Assembly: GCA_963662155.1 (NCBI GenBank)
Contig: OY759266.1
Location: 54,245,510 to 54,309,509, forward strand
Source of the DNA: Lamellibrachia columna
Taxonomy: Eukaryota > Annelida > Polychaeta > Sabellida > Siboglinidae
Reading direction: 5' to 3'
Length of the DNA: 64,000 bases
Below the pieces are notes generated by a model that ran no database searches, was not told where the DNA came from, and saw nothing but the letters and a program-made list of their open reading frames with translations. The first letter of the stretch is position 1. Each line of letters starts with the position of its first letter. Positions 22,561 through 36,300 of the stretch are shown here, piece after piece. The translations under genes and the position numbers were made by a program.

Positions 22561-25500
22561 GCCAGCTGCTTTAACTTGTGTGCATTCTTATGGAGGTAGG
22601 TCTCCGTGTCCCACAGCATGGCTATAAGTGGACCGTCCTCCGCACAGTCTAACTGCACCTGTGACAGGAAGAAACTTGGCTCACAATCACACATCATCAG
22701 ATTTGTTAGTCTCGCATAAATGCATCATTTTATAGAAACTGAAAATTGACTATCAGCTAAACATGCACAGCCCCTTTCTTACAGCTGAATGATGTGACTA
22801 ATACTATGTCACTATTAAATAACATATACAAAATCAAATGTGAACGCTTGAAAAAACTACAAGTTCACGGACATAATAACCAATCTGGCAAGTTTGTGGA
22901 ACAATGAAGTCTTATCCAGTAATGCCATCAACATTGTAACCATTCAATCAGCAGTTAGTGCCCACGTCTTGCCAAACTGATCAGAAAGATGAATGTGAGA
23001 AGTGATTACCTCCTCCATGAGCTGCGGACTGAAGCGGTAGTGGGGCACGCCAATCATGGTGCACCAAGCCTTTGCCTGCCGCACTGGCTGCCCCTCGGAC
23101 TGCGTCACCTGCAGACAGACAAGACATACTGTCAACACTTGCATGGTTTCTCCTTTCATGGTCAAGTTCAAACATGCGGCTTCATCACTTGGTCGTAATA
23201 TGGCATATTGCACAAATGTTATTTTGGGGGAACCAGCAGCTGAGTAATGCTTCAGTAAATGTGCATTTGTGGTGACCACTTCTCGAATATGTCTCCTTAC
23301 GGGTAATATAAATGGCTGCGCTCAGACTCCAGAAATCCGAAGAAGGGTACAGTGAGGAGGTAATCTACAGTAGTGTAATGCATTGTATGGGAAATACGTT
23401 TACCTAAATCAAATGTTAACCCAATGAAGTTTGTATGTAACCTAGTTCATGCAGTAAAGTCTTAGGCAGGAACTGTTCAATTACGTCTCAAAGATGATGT
23501 TAAGATGTGTGCTGCCACCTAGCGATGTCACCCGCCCTACTCCAGCCACTCCTCTACCCTCCCTACCCACTACCCTCCCTACCCCAACCAACTCCTACCT
23601 GATCTAGAAGCATTGCTCCCAAGTTCTTGGCACCCACTGTGACACGGACAATGTCAAAGAGCCCTTCTGGTCGATAGATATCACACGCCTTGACTCGTTG
23701 TGGGGGGTTCTTCCCTGTCCCCAGGGATACAACTACATGCATCTGTCGCTCTAGCTCAGGCTTGCCCTGTTGGGAAGATTACCAAAAAATTCAAAACACC
23801 ACCTATTGATTAGAGGCTGCCAGCTGTCAGCAGACAAGGCATTGTCACTGTTATCTTATAGTTGTTAGAAATTGTTGCTTAAACATAGTTAAAGAAATCT
23901 ACCAACTCAATGTGCTTGATCAGTCTGGTGTAGTTGGAATAATTTGAGAAAATTTTAATTCATGAACATGGAAGAAATGATGCCAACGTAATGGCAGTTA
24001 AAATTAAAGGTAACAAAAACTATAAAAAAATGCAACTATAAATCAAATGATGTTTATGAACTGCCAGGAAGGGGAAAGAAAAAGTAGTCATTTAATTACA
24101 TACACAGTTTTCTGCACTAGAGTACTGGGCAGTGAAACCAACCACATCGGCTGCTCTCCTTGCTTACAGATGGCAAGTTGTTGTTTGCATAAGAATAAAC
24201 TCACCTTAGAAGTTAATAAAATGAAAACGTCTTTCGCACCTAAATCCTCCGAAACCAGGCTCAGAGGCACATCAAAACAAAATGTTTGGTCAAGCTAAAA
24301 ATCGGTAAGCAATATTAAAGCTGTCAACAGATGGATGGACATGCTGGGACACTAATGACGGTGAGTACAGCTAAACTGTTAAAATATAATTCTTACTCAA
24401 ATGGCCTGCACAAAATCTACATTTACTGGAAAGATCTGTGCAAAAAGTAGAGTTTAAAAGCATGGTGATACACAAGAAATGGTCTAGAGAGTGAATACAT
24501 ACAATGGCCTTGAGTCGTAGATTGTGTTCGTGCACTTCTGTCATGATATCAAGAGTCGGGTTGTTAGACATGAGGCCGCCGTCAAGGAAACGACCAAAGG
24601 CACGAAAGTAGGTTGGAGCAGCTCCACTAGAGCGCGCCGCTTCCCACACATACTGTTCTGAAATGAACAAAGAACTTGCAATGATGACTCTGCACTCCAG
24701 GGGGAGGTTGGCCTCAAAAATAGGTGGACTTCCAAAAATGGTCATAGATAGGAAACTGGTCCCAATAAGCAGATGGGAGATGGGACGTTGGCCCCCTCAT
24801 TCAATAGGCGAGGAATGCATATTAGTGCCCTGCACGAGCCTACAATTTGAGCCCAAGCCTGGCCCGCAATTAGCAGTTAGATTTCAGGCCCGCAAAAATT
24901 AGTCAAGCCCAGCCCAGCCCAGGCCCGCAAACTAGAATTTAGGCCCAGGCCGACCCAGACCGTTTAATGTTTGGCCCAGACCGGGCCCGGCCCGCACATT
25001 TCAGCCCATACCTGCGGGCTAAAGACAGGTAAGCCCGCTGCCCGCTAAATTTTTAAAAGATAAACTTATTATCTTATAATAAAAACGAAACACAAATAAA
25101 CTGTAATACATACGTATTGTTTTATTAAAAAAATAATAATAATATATGAACATTGTATAATGTCTACTAGTCTCCTGTCTACTGTCCATAGTGTGCTGGA
25201 CGAGTTCTAGAAATCCAGCACCACCAACTGCTTCAAATGGACGAATATCCTGAAGAAAAGTAATCAACTTATTATAGTCGTTACTATTAAGCATTATAAC
25301 ATACTTTTATACATGGCTTTAATTTATTGGCTTATGATTAGGGTAGGAGATTTGTTTATCTAACCCTAACTTAACCCTAATGCAAACCATAACGTTAATT
25401 TAAGTTGTTAATTGAATTAGCTCAAGTTAACTTAATTTAATTAATTAATGTTACCAGTAAGGGCAGTTAATTTGGTATTAACTGATATTTCAATTAAATG

Positions 25501-26644
25501 TCACCCACTGGCACTAACACCCAGTGGCATTTCCAGCAGGCCTGCAGTCAGTAGCCTGACACAGATCAGGTTCAGACATGTGTGAATTAGTACAAGTGTG
25601 AATTAATCAGTACTGGGGAAATTGTAGACACTAAACAGTAGACTAGTTAACACATTTGAAAAATACCAACTACTAACTGGGGTGGGCACTGGACAGTGGG
25701 CAGTTGCCAATGGGCAGGTCATTCAGGCAGGCAAGATTAGTAGGGAAGACAATAGAATGTCCACTGATAGGGTCAAAGGGTGATACATTGATGGTTAATC
25801 ATGGCTTGATTGCCTCTGCAAATAATGTCTAAAGTAAACATTTGGGGCTGGCTACTTCCAGCCAAGTGAACTTATGGGGCCATTAGATCTATGCAAAAGG
25901 CTACAGTCATGCAAAAAATATGCATCTGTAACATCTGTATTCTGCATGTACTATGTAGTAGTAATATGTACTGTGTAATGTGTGTGCTGTGTATGCAATA
26001 CTGTGCATTGCTATTATATGAAATGTCTCTATTAAAGCACATTATTAAAATTATACCATTGGAAGTCCCATTGTTGAAAAGAGGTTAAACTACATTCCAA
26101 TATATAAAGCACTGGTGTCATTCATAATTCGATGCAAGGTCTCAATTTGCAACTATGTAATACTAAAGAAATAATTTTAAACATTCATTAACCTAAAATA
26201 CAATTTATAATAAGTTTTTATTAAAATAAAAATTCTGGGTTTAGTATTAATATTTTTATTAGGTCCAGGCCCAGCCCAGGTCCGGCCCAGCCTGCTCACA
26301 CTAGGCCCAGGCCTGGCCCAAGCCCGATGTGTTTACTATTTTTTCAGCCCTGTCTATGCATTGCATATACAGTGAAACCTCGTCAGTCTGGGTTTTAATA
26401 TTATGTTTTATTCAGTAATGTGCAGTGAAATAGTTTCACTAAATAAATTAAATGCCCAACACTACTTGGATTTTTTTTAATTGTCTATACATTTATAAAT
26501 GCAGTTGATGTTGAAAGGATTACAGATAATCAACAATTAAAAATCTCACCCATATTTCATAAATTACACAAAAAGACATATTATACATATATAAACATCT
26601 AAATATTCATGATGTATTTTAACAAATGAAAATTACTAAGTAAT

Positions 26645-26736
<92 letters not shown>

Positions 26737-27293
26737 GATATTACTAAGTAATACAAATGTATATAGTAGATATTATAAGTAATACAAATATATATATAGT
26801 AGATATTTACGTTTTTAGTAAAGAAAAGTAGTTGACACAACACTGTTGTATTGGCCAGGTAGATTCTCACTAAGACGAAGAGGTCACTATCGTCAGAGCC
26901 ACCCTTAAACATTACAAAGTTAGATTAATTAATAATTCATTAATTATTAATTAAGAGTTAAATTCAAAGTTAAATTCATATTCATAAATATTATGAAAAA
27001 AGAGAGAGGAAAAAAGGAAGAAAGGAAGGTTTGCACGTATGAATATATAGGTTTGTACGTACAAATATAAAGTAGACATAAAGTAAACATCCTAGGGAAA
27101 TTGATGCAACAATAAAACATATACGTATTACATTATATAATATTCATATAATCACATGTATCTTTAGATACTTTCCACACATCAAACACACAGTATTACT
27201 TGTTTATGAGAGAATTGTCCATACAATTGGGACTCAGCAGTAATACATTAAGTGAACAATAGTTAAGATAAAAAAATATATATATATACCTGG

Positions 27294-27325
<32 letters not shown>

Positions 27326-30300
27326 CATATATATATACATAAATATATTGTCAAATTGTTTTCATAGATCAATTTTTTTAAGTAAATTTTAAATGTAATT
27401 TTAGTTTGAATGTACACGTCATTGTGTAATAGTGCTTAATTCAGCAGATTGTGCTGTACTCTGAAATTAAATAGGTTTTTGTGTACACACTGAAGCCTTG
27501 GAAAGAGTGGGTTTGGATTTTATCCGTGATTGAATTAGGGGTATTGTTGAATACACGAGCGATGCCATGTCTAATGATTTTATTCGCCAGTTCAGTGTTT
27601 GTACTTTCTGTGTGGATATGTTCTTGAGTACGTCAGAATTAAGTCGTATGGTTATATTTTGTAGATATTCAGGAAGGTTTCTATTGACGTATTTATGATA
27701 CAATTTGAATTGTTGTAGTTTAAAGATGTCTTCCACTTTTATCAGTTTTAGACTTTTGAACAAAGGGTCAGTGTGTGCGTCATACTGACTGTTTGTTGTC
27801 ATTCTTATTGCCATCTTCTGTAGTTTGTTATTCTCTTTGGTTGAGCTCCCTACACCAGTATACAACAGTTGATGTGGGGAAGGATTAGTGCGTTGTATAG
27901 TATTCATAAGACATACCAGTATACAACAGTTGATGTGGGGAAGGATTAGTGCGTTGTATAGTATTCATAAGACATACCAGTATACAACAGTTGATGTGGG
28001 GAAGGATTAGTGCGTTGTATAGTATTCATAAGACATACTGAGGAATGAACCATCTTGACTTATTTATAATTCCAATCATACCTGACATTTTGGAAGCTTC
28101 TATCAATGTGGCTATTCCATTTAATATGTTTGTTTACCGTTAAAGTTGAAATTATATATATGTTCAATTGGTGTATTATCTATATGTTCAATTGGTGTAT
28201 TATCTATCTTTAAAGATAATTTTGGGACTTTTTTGTGGAGACTGGAATAACGTATATTTTTCTTTTCCAATGTCTAATGACAGTTTGTTAATTTTTAACC
28301 ACTCGTTTATTTTATCTAACTCAATACTGATGAGAGAAAAAAATTCATGTTTCTAAAGTCTGGTTTATTACAGTTTCAAGTGGCTCAAGTAAAGGTGTCT
28401 TTTACTGTTTCAACAATTTTGTTGACGAACCCTCTTTGCCACAACTGGACTTTTGATGAAGACGATCAATCACAATAACTTACTGTCACAGGTTGAGAAC
28501 AAATCTGGCTAAAGAATAACCCATCTTGACGAATAATATACAAATGTGGTATGTTATGCACATGATTTAAATAAACATGACAATATGAAAGTGGAGTGTG
28601 CTATAAAACTGCCACACTTGCCATTAGGCCTCGGCGGCAGTTCAAAGTTACATGGTGCTCTGTCTCGTTCACTTGCTGGAGGGTCGTAATTCCTGAAGAA
28701 ATGTAGTTCCACAGGGTTCCTGTCAGCCAATACTCCAGTCACTAGAACTCTGCAAGAAACAAACCATTTGACACGCACACACAAAAATGTAATGGCAGCA
28801 GTTTACCGATATAATTAAATTCAGACACAAATACACATATAATGATACATATATAGGTCCATATAGTCATACACGACAGTTCACAAAATAATGTAAAAAC
28901 AAACCCAAAAAACAGGTGAAACATACATACAGTATTGTCTCCTTATCCTTGATTTCCATCTGATGTCAGTACCAAGTGTACCACAATTATCAGTGTGTTT
29001 CTAGATTTATCTAAACGTGACATGAATTTATATACAAGGTTTCGTATGACTGCTTTACAGTCAGGAGTCAGTCTCTCTGCAAACATAGCTAACGCACTAC
29101 AGTATTTGGGTAGTCTGAGTAATCGTATAAACGCATTATTGTAACATACATGTAATCTGTGGATGCTATATACAGTATGATTCCACCACAGTTGAGCTGT
29201 ATACACAGATGAGCAAAATGTACTAAACAGCTTTCAAGATCTTGACATCATTTGTGCACATATAAAATGTCCTAAGTAGTACCTTACCACGGGCATACAA
29301 CTGACAACACTGACGCATTATATCTGTCATCCTTAGAGTCACTGCATATAATATGACCCAGGTATTTTACATTACTCACTTCTTTAACATCCTCTCCATT
29401 TAACTTAAATGCTAAGATTAATCATTAGCATTTCAGCAACAAGTGTGATGCCTTCATTAATAAATCACCAAACTTCTGATAGTTAGTCTAAGCATTTCGG
29501 GTGTTACAAAAAACTGCTTTTGAGTTGAACCAAACCTTTTTGGTAATTTTTCACGAAATCTCATTTATTAGTACTGCCAATGATATTAACTTTTATATAG
29601 AGGATAATAATAACGTTTTGTTTAATCAATTTGGTAAAATTAATAATTATGACACTTTCAACAAGAGGCTGTCATTGTGTGGTTTGTATAAGACCCCAAA
29701 ATAAAAACAGACCACCCTAATGAGCCAAAAAAATTCATGTACAATGATCACCTGACCTGCCACCTGGTGGTCATACAGTGAAGCAGTGCACTGACCTGGG
29801 ATACTCGAGTTCTGTCATTCTTGTTGTCTTACCAAATTCTTTCTTCATGAAACACTCAAGGGGCTCTGAATCGTATGGCCTCTTGCCAATGAACACCTCA
29901 TCCTTCAGGCGGAAGTACAGGGCTTGTAGGTGGCGCATTGTCTTACCTAGATGCCAAAGGATAACATTTTAATGACAACTCCAGTTTTTATGAGCTGTGT
30001 CTGAGCAGAGCATGATCCTTTTGTGCAAACTGTAGTACAGTAGCAACATAACAGTCATTTTTCTCCTTAGTTTGCTAGGGAGGACAAATCCCTTCAAATA
30101 TCTGTATTCCCAAAACGGGACATTTTCTTCCAAGATGCTGAATCATGAACTGTATATCTCAATAGTGTGGGTCTGAGGATAAATAACATCAATTTTATGT
30201 AGTGCTGCACATCAGTGACCTGGCATCATCCCTGGTATAGTCCCAGTGACATTACACGTTTAGTTGCATGAAACAAAACTATTCCTTTTTTAATGTCAAG

Positions 30301-33300
30301 CTACCAGTAGTGAATTTGTTCATGGATACCGAACTGATTAATCTTGATAAATGAGTATATATTTGACAGACCATGGCCAATGGCTAGAGCGAGGATTCCA
30401 CCAGTACTTGTGCCACCGATCCAGTCGAAGCTGTCACGGATCAGCATGCCTGTCACCTTCTCTATGGCTAGCAACATTTGGATGAGGATGAGGCCACGGA
30501 TTCCTCCTCCATCCAGACACAAGATCTACAACAGTTGGATGAGGATGAGGCCGTGGATCCCTATTCAACCCAAACTCAAGATCTACAACATTTGGATGAG
30601 GCCAAAGATCCCTCCTCCATCCAAATACAGGATCTACAAAAGTGGATCTAGTCATCTCTATCTGCTCATCAAACATGTCATCTCTAAATGTTTCTGGCAT
30701 TCTTCAAGACTAAGGTTTTAATAATTTTCAGTTTCAATACGTTAAAGAAGGAATGGTTCTAGACACTGTCAAAAAGGATGAGTAATAGTGGAGGATCACT
30801 GGGCATGCACTGGGTTGAGGATCACTGGGCATGCACTGGGCATCATCACTGGGTATGCACCAGGCTGATGATCACTGAGCATGCACTGGGCTGAGGATCA
30901 CTGGGCATGCACCAGGCTGAAGATCACTGAGCATGCACTGGGCAGAGGATCAATGGGCATGCACTGGGCTGAGGATCACTGGGCATGCACTGGGCATCAC
31001 TGGGCATGCACCAGGCTGAGGATCACTGAGCATGCACTGGGCTGAGGATTGCTGGGCATGCACTGGGCTGAGGATCACTGGGCATGCACCAGGCTGAGGA
31101 TCACTAGGCATGCACTGGGCTGAGGATCACTGGGAATGCACTGGGCTGAGGATCACTGGGCATGCATTGGGCATGCACGGGGCTGAGGATCACTGGGCAT
31201 GCACTAGGCTGAAGATCACTGGGCATGCAAAGGGCTGACAATCACTGGGCATGCACCGTTCTGAGGATCACTGGGTATGCACTGGGCTGAGGATTACTGG
31301 GCATGCACTGGGCTGAGGATCACTGAGCATGCACTGGGCTGAGGATTACTTGGCATGTACTGGGCTGAGGATTACTGGGCATGCATTGGGCGGAGGATCA
31401 ATGGGCATGCACTGGGCTGAAGATCATTATTTAAAATTAAATGATTAACAGTTTTCATTTTGACACATTTGTCAAAACGAAGTGTGTCAGCTATTACTTT
31501 TGTAACTTTTTGATAATGAATACTGACTAAATTTGTACTAACATCTTCTTTTCTACAAACAGAATCCTTTACTTCAATATAAAAGGAAGTGGATCTATGT
31601 ATAAATGCTACCATACAATATACATCCAGAGAAAAACATATTAAATATAATAGTGCTGGTATATTAATAACATGATTACAATTTACCCTCTAGATTATTT
31701 ACTTTTTAAAATTATATTTATTTTTTATTATTTATTAAAATTATTATTTACAATTACTCACCATTTCTATCTTAGCTGCATGCCTTAACTATGTTATTAA
31801 TTTTCAAAAAATTTTCCACCATAACAAACAGTTTTGTGAATCGACAGTCAAATCAAGCGGAAAACCAGAATCATATGGCTGAGCATTAAAATGGGTTCTA
31901 TGGTATACAGACCCGGTCTCCTGGGTGGGATTGGGAGTGGCTGCCACTCCCATCTGTTCCATCCAGACTGGAAGTAGGGGTCGTCTCAATGGAACTGCTG
32001 TGGCGATACATTGCCGCACCTAAAGCTATGTCTGTTGCCACATTGTCCAGATCTGTAACAATTTATTTTGTGTACGGCCACATGAAATACAGCTGAAAGG
32101 GATTTATAGAGAATCTGTTTAAAATACGACACTGTGGTAAAACAATACATGTAATATCATAGTAAAATTATAATATTTTATTTTAAAATAATTAAAATGG
32201 GCATGTAAATATAATCATGGACTAAATAAAATATAATAGCAGCATGACATGTCATAGAATAAAATAAGAAATTAAATTATCTGCTTAATATGAAACAAAT
32301 AAACTAATATAAACATAAACAACAATAAGTTAGGCTAAACAGTTGCAGCAGTGAATCAACAGTGAATATATTCTGCTTAGTCTACTTCCTCTCTCTGGTT
32401 TGCTATACATTCACAAATTGTAAGTTACCCTTCATACCTTACTTACAAGGAGGACATTGAGCACACAGGTCACAATGAGATGACAAGGTATGTTATGTAG
32501 TGAACCTATTAATCACATTAGGAAGGCAGTCATCTACTTTCAAGCTTTGTTCACCCCATTTTGCCCATGTCTTCCAGATGAGACGCAACAACAGGAGTTC
32601 GTAGTTACTGTACGTACAATTATTAGCAACGCTACGCATGTTTTCTATGATTGTTAGTCACATGATCTACGTCAAACGTCCACATAAATTCCTTCATACG
32701 ATACAAACGCTTTGTGAAACCAGTAGTTGGGCGTGAAGATGTCATTGCCATTGGCATTGCACTACCAAAACTTGACTGGGTGGTGCAAGGAGTCATAAAC
32801 TTGACTGGGTAGTGCAAGGAGTCATAAACTTGACTGGCTAGTGCAAGGAGTCATAAACTTGACTGGGTAGTGCAAGGAGTCATAAACTTGACTGGGTGGT
32901 GCAAGGAGTCATAAACTTGACTGGGTGGTGCAAGGAGTCATAAACTTGACTGGGTGGTGCAAGGAGTCATAAACTTGACTGGGTAGTGCAAGGAGTCATA
33001 AACTTGACTGGGTAGTGCAAGGAGTCATAAACTTGACTGGGTGGTGCAAGGAGTCATAAACTTGACTGGGTGGTGCAAGGAGTCATAAACTTGACTGGGT
33101 AGTGCAAGGAGTCATAAACTTGACTGGGTAGTGCAAGGAGTCATAAACTTGACTGGGTAGTGCAAGGAGTCATAAACTTGACTGGGTGGTGCAAGGAGTC
33201 ATAAACTTGACTGGGTGGTGCAAGGAGTCATAAACTTGACTGGGTAGTGCAAGGAGTCATAAACTTGACTAGGTGGTGCAAGGAGTCATAAACTTGACTG

Positions 33301-36300
33301 GGTGGTGCAAGGAGTCATAAACTTGACTGGGTAGTGCAAGGAGTCATAAACTTGACTGGGTGGTGCAATGAGTCATAAACTTGACTGGGTGGTGCAATGA
33401 GTCATAAACTTGACTGGTTGGTGTAAGGAGTCATAAACTTGACTGGGTAGTGCAAGGAGTCATAAACTTGACTGGGTAGTGCAAGGAGTCATAAACTTGA
33501 CTGGGTAGTGCAAGGAGTCATAAACCTTGACTGGGCAGTGCAAGAAGTCATAAACACTTGCAGTGGCTGCATTTTCTCCGGTGCAATGTCGAGTAATATA
33601 TCATAAGACATTCACTCACACTCTTTGGTGTTTTCCTCCGAGGTACTGATTCTGGCCGGTGGACTGCCAAAGTGTTTGCCAAGACAGGAGCAGCCGTCCA
33701 CGCAACCAGCCATGGTGTGGCTGCAGCGGAGGGCTCCCACAATGTGTAGGTAGTACAGCATCGTCTCACTGCAGGGAACACACAGACAGCTGCAATGCTA
33801 ACTGCTCTTTGAGGTGCGCAAGTTCAAACAACAGATGTGATTTATTATCTAATATTGTTCTGTTAAAATAATGGAAATTACCATTAACATGGCTGGTGTG
33901 TCTTGTATGTCGGATATTTCTTCTTCTCATAATATGCTTGGAAATATTTGTTTATCATATTGATAAAACGGCATATTATGAACACATCTTACAAAAAAAT
34001 TGTGCACATGTGTATATGCATGCATGGCATGTGTACATATCCATAGCATGCTGCACCTAATTTATAGTTTCTTAAACTGTGTCAGTTACATGTTTCATTT
34101 GTTCTCATAACATGCTGAGAAAATATGTCCTCAACAACCATGGCACAAATAAATATGCAGCACCGACATCATATTCTGAGAAGAAAAAAATAAATAAAAA
34201 GTAATATTTCACGATTTGTGAGATCACGTTTCCTGTCCACCAGGGTAAATCTGCTCACAGTGAAGCTGAAACTTACGGATGGTGATCCTGTTTATTACAT
34301 CATCTTTACAACTGTGGTTTGTTGCAACTCCTAACATGGGTTCCTGAGGATTTGGATGCTATAGAAGTTTTATTATTAAAAACTTCTACTGAAACAACCT
34401 AGAAGTAAATGTGCAGTTTTCTTACCCCTCCTTGTGTGTGCTGGTGGCTGCGAGGTGCCTGGCAGTACAGCGTGCTGTGTTGACAGCATCTACGTCCACA
34501 CCAAACACTATGAGCACCTGCACCATTTCTGGACTGCCGACCTGCAAAAACACAACCACTCATTTAACTACCAGTAACACAAATAGACCACATAACTCAG
34601 ACACAACACTAAACCACATAACTCAGACACAACACTAGACCACACTCGCCACTTCGCATGGATTTTCCGCATGCCATGCAGATTTCCGACAAAACCAAAA
34701 TGGGACTTTATTTGATTAAGTATATTATGTTCGATTGGATTAAAGGCCGGTTAACCAATGAAAAGTGCTTTATGGATTTGTATGGCTTTGTACGAAATTT
34801 CAATTCAAAACTACGGATTTCAACCAAACAAATGTTGCAGGTCTGCTAGATTCCGATTCCTGCCATTGCAAATAAAGCAAACCCATTTAGCAGATTACAA
34901 AAAAGCACCCACAGTAACTTTGGTCAAACTAAAATTCAGAGTTCTGAATACTAAGGGACTTTATAGAAATTGTGAACATTCACATTTACCTCGACTGCCA
35001 TGTGTAAGGCATTGCTTCCTTTCTGACCGATGGCGTTGGTGTCGATTAAAACGTCATCGGTCACTAGGGCCATGACGGAGGAGAGGTCATTGGCCAGCAC
35101 CCTCACATGCAGAGGGGTGTTCTCATTAGCATTCGTGGTGTTCACATCACAGCCCAGGGCTGTCAACATTCTGATGCACTGTCAACAAATGTCACCAACA
35201 GCACAGTCAATCAAAGTTTACATTGACAGCCATGTCAACTAAATGTGGACAATTACCACGGCTGGGGCTATTACAACTTCTATTACACCTACAAATGTTG
35301 TGTGCATGCATGCATGACCACGCATGCGCGCATGTGTGTATGCATGCATGTGTGCGTGCATGCATGTGTGTGAGTGTGTGCATCTACATGTACAGTGTAT
35401 ATGTAGACATATAAATACATACCCGAACAAAAAGATACAAATCAGACTGTCACTAAATGACCTGTCATGGACTGTCTCTCACTCGAGGCTGTTTCCCCAC
35501 AGTTATGGGGCGTGTCTCAACCAACCTGTTTGGTATGCGCCCTGTGCAGAGGGGTGTTGCCACTCTTTGAGTCTCTCACTGCCAGCTGCTGCTTCGACCA
35601 TCTGTGTAGAGTCTCTATACATCTACAAACACACATACAGTACTACTACACACACAACAGGATGGATTGGATAGCAGCGGATATAAACAACATGTTCCGT
35701 AAGCACAAGGCTGATTGTAGCCACTTGTTTCCACTTGAAGAGGGGATGCATTATGATTTATGTAAGCAATTCACTTTTAATCTGTTATGAGTCTGAGGCT
35801 CATTAAGATATCACTTCCTTAAGTTAAAGAAATAATGAATACTTAATATCTAAATGATGTGTATTTAAATCAAATACATCAAATCAAGTGAGAATATAAC
35901 AGATAATTACATGTCTAAACTTGGCAAATACAAATTAAGGGTTTATCCACAAAATGCTTTATATCCACTTTATACGTTTTGAGATAAATTGTTTTCAGTT
36001 GTACATTGTTAAGTGATAGTTGTGAAAAATGTTATGTAAACAGTCATGCATGTCACTTACTTCCACCACTATTAACTAGGTGGCAGCACAGCATTTTTAC
36101 CTAAATTTATGTGGTTTTGGTGTAGACATGTTTTGTAGATAAACACTTCAAATATTGACTTTCGTGCATTTCAAATATAAATTTAAATTGTATTTGCCCC
36201 CCCCCCATGGTGGGACATACTCTGGCTTGTCACTGTCGACTGCACAGTGCATGGGGTAGTCCCCCGACGCCGTGAGGTTTGGGTCAGCGCCACAGCGCAG

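Noticed and set aside
26815..26912. Extra PLA2G6 exon ([11 protein letters not shown]) between the exons at 28622 and 24657
   Set aside because: The phases do not fit on either side, whereas the GC donor gives a direct in-frame join that matches the human order.
35526..35601. A shorter version of the PLA2G6 exon 6 starting at 35601
   Set aside because: The acceptor at 35622 keeps the phase and restores the segment CIETLHR that aligns with the human CAEMIIS.
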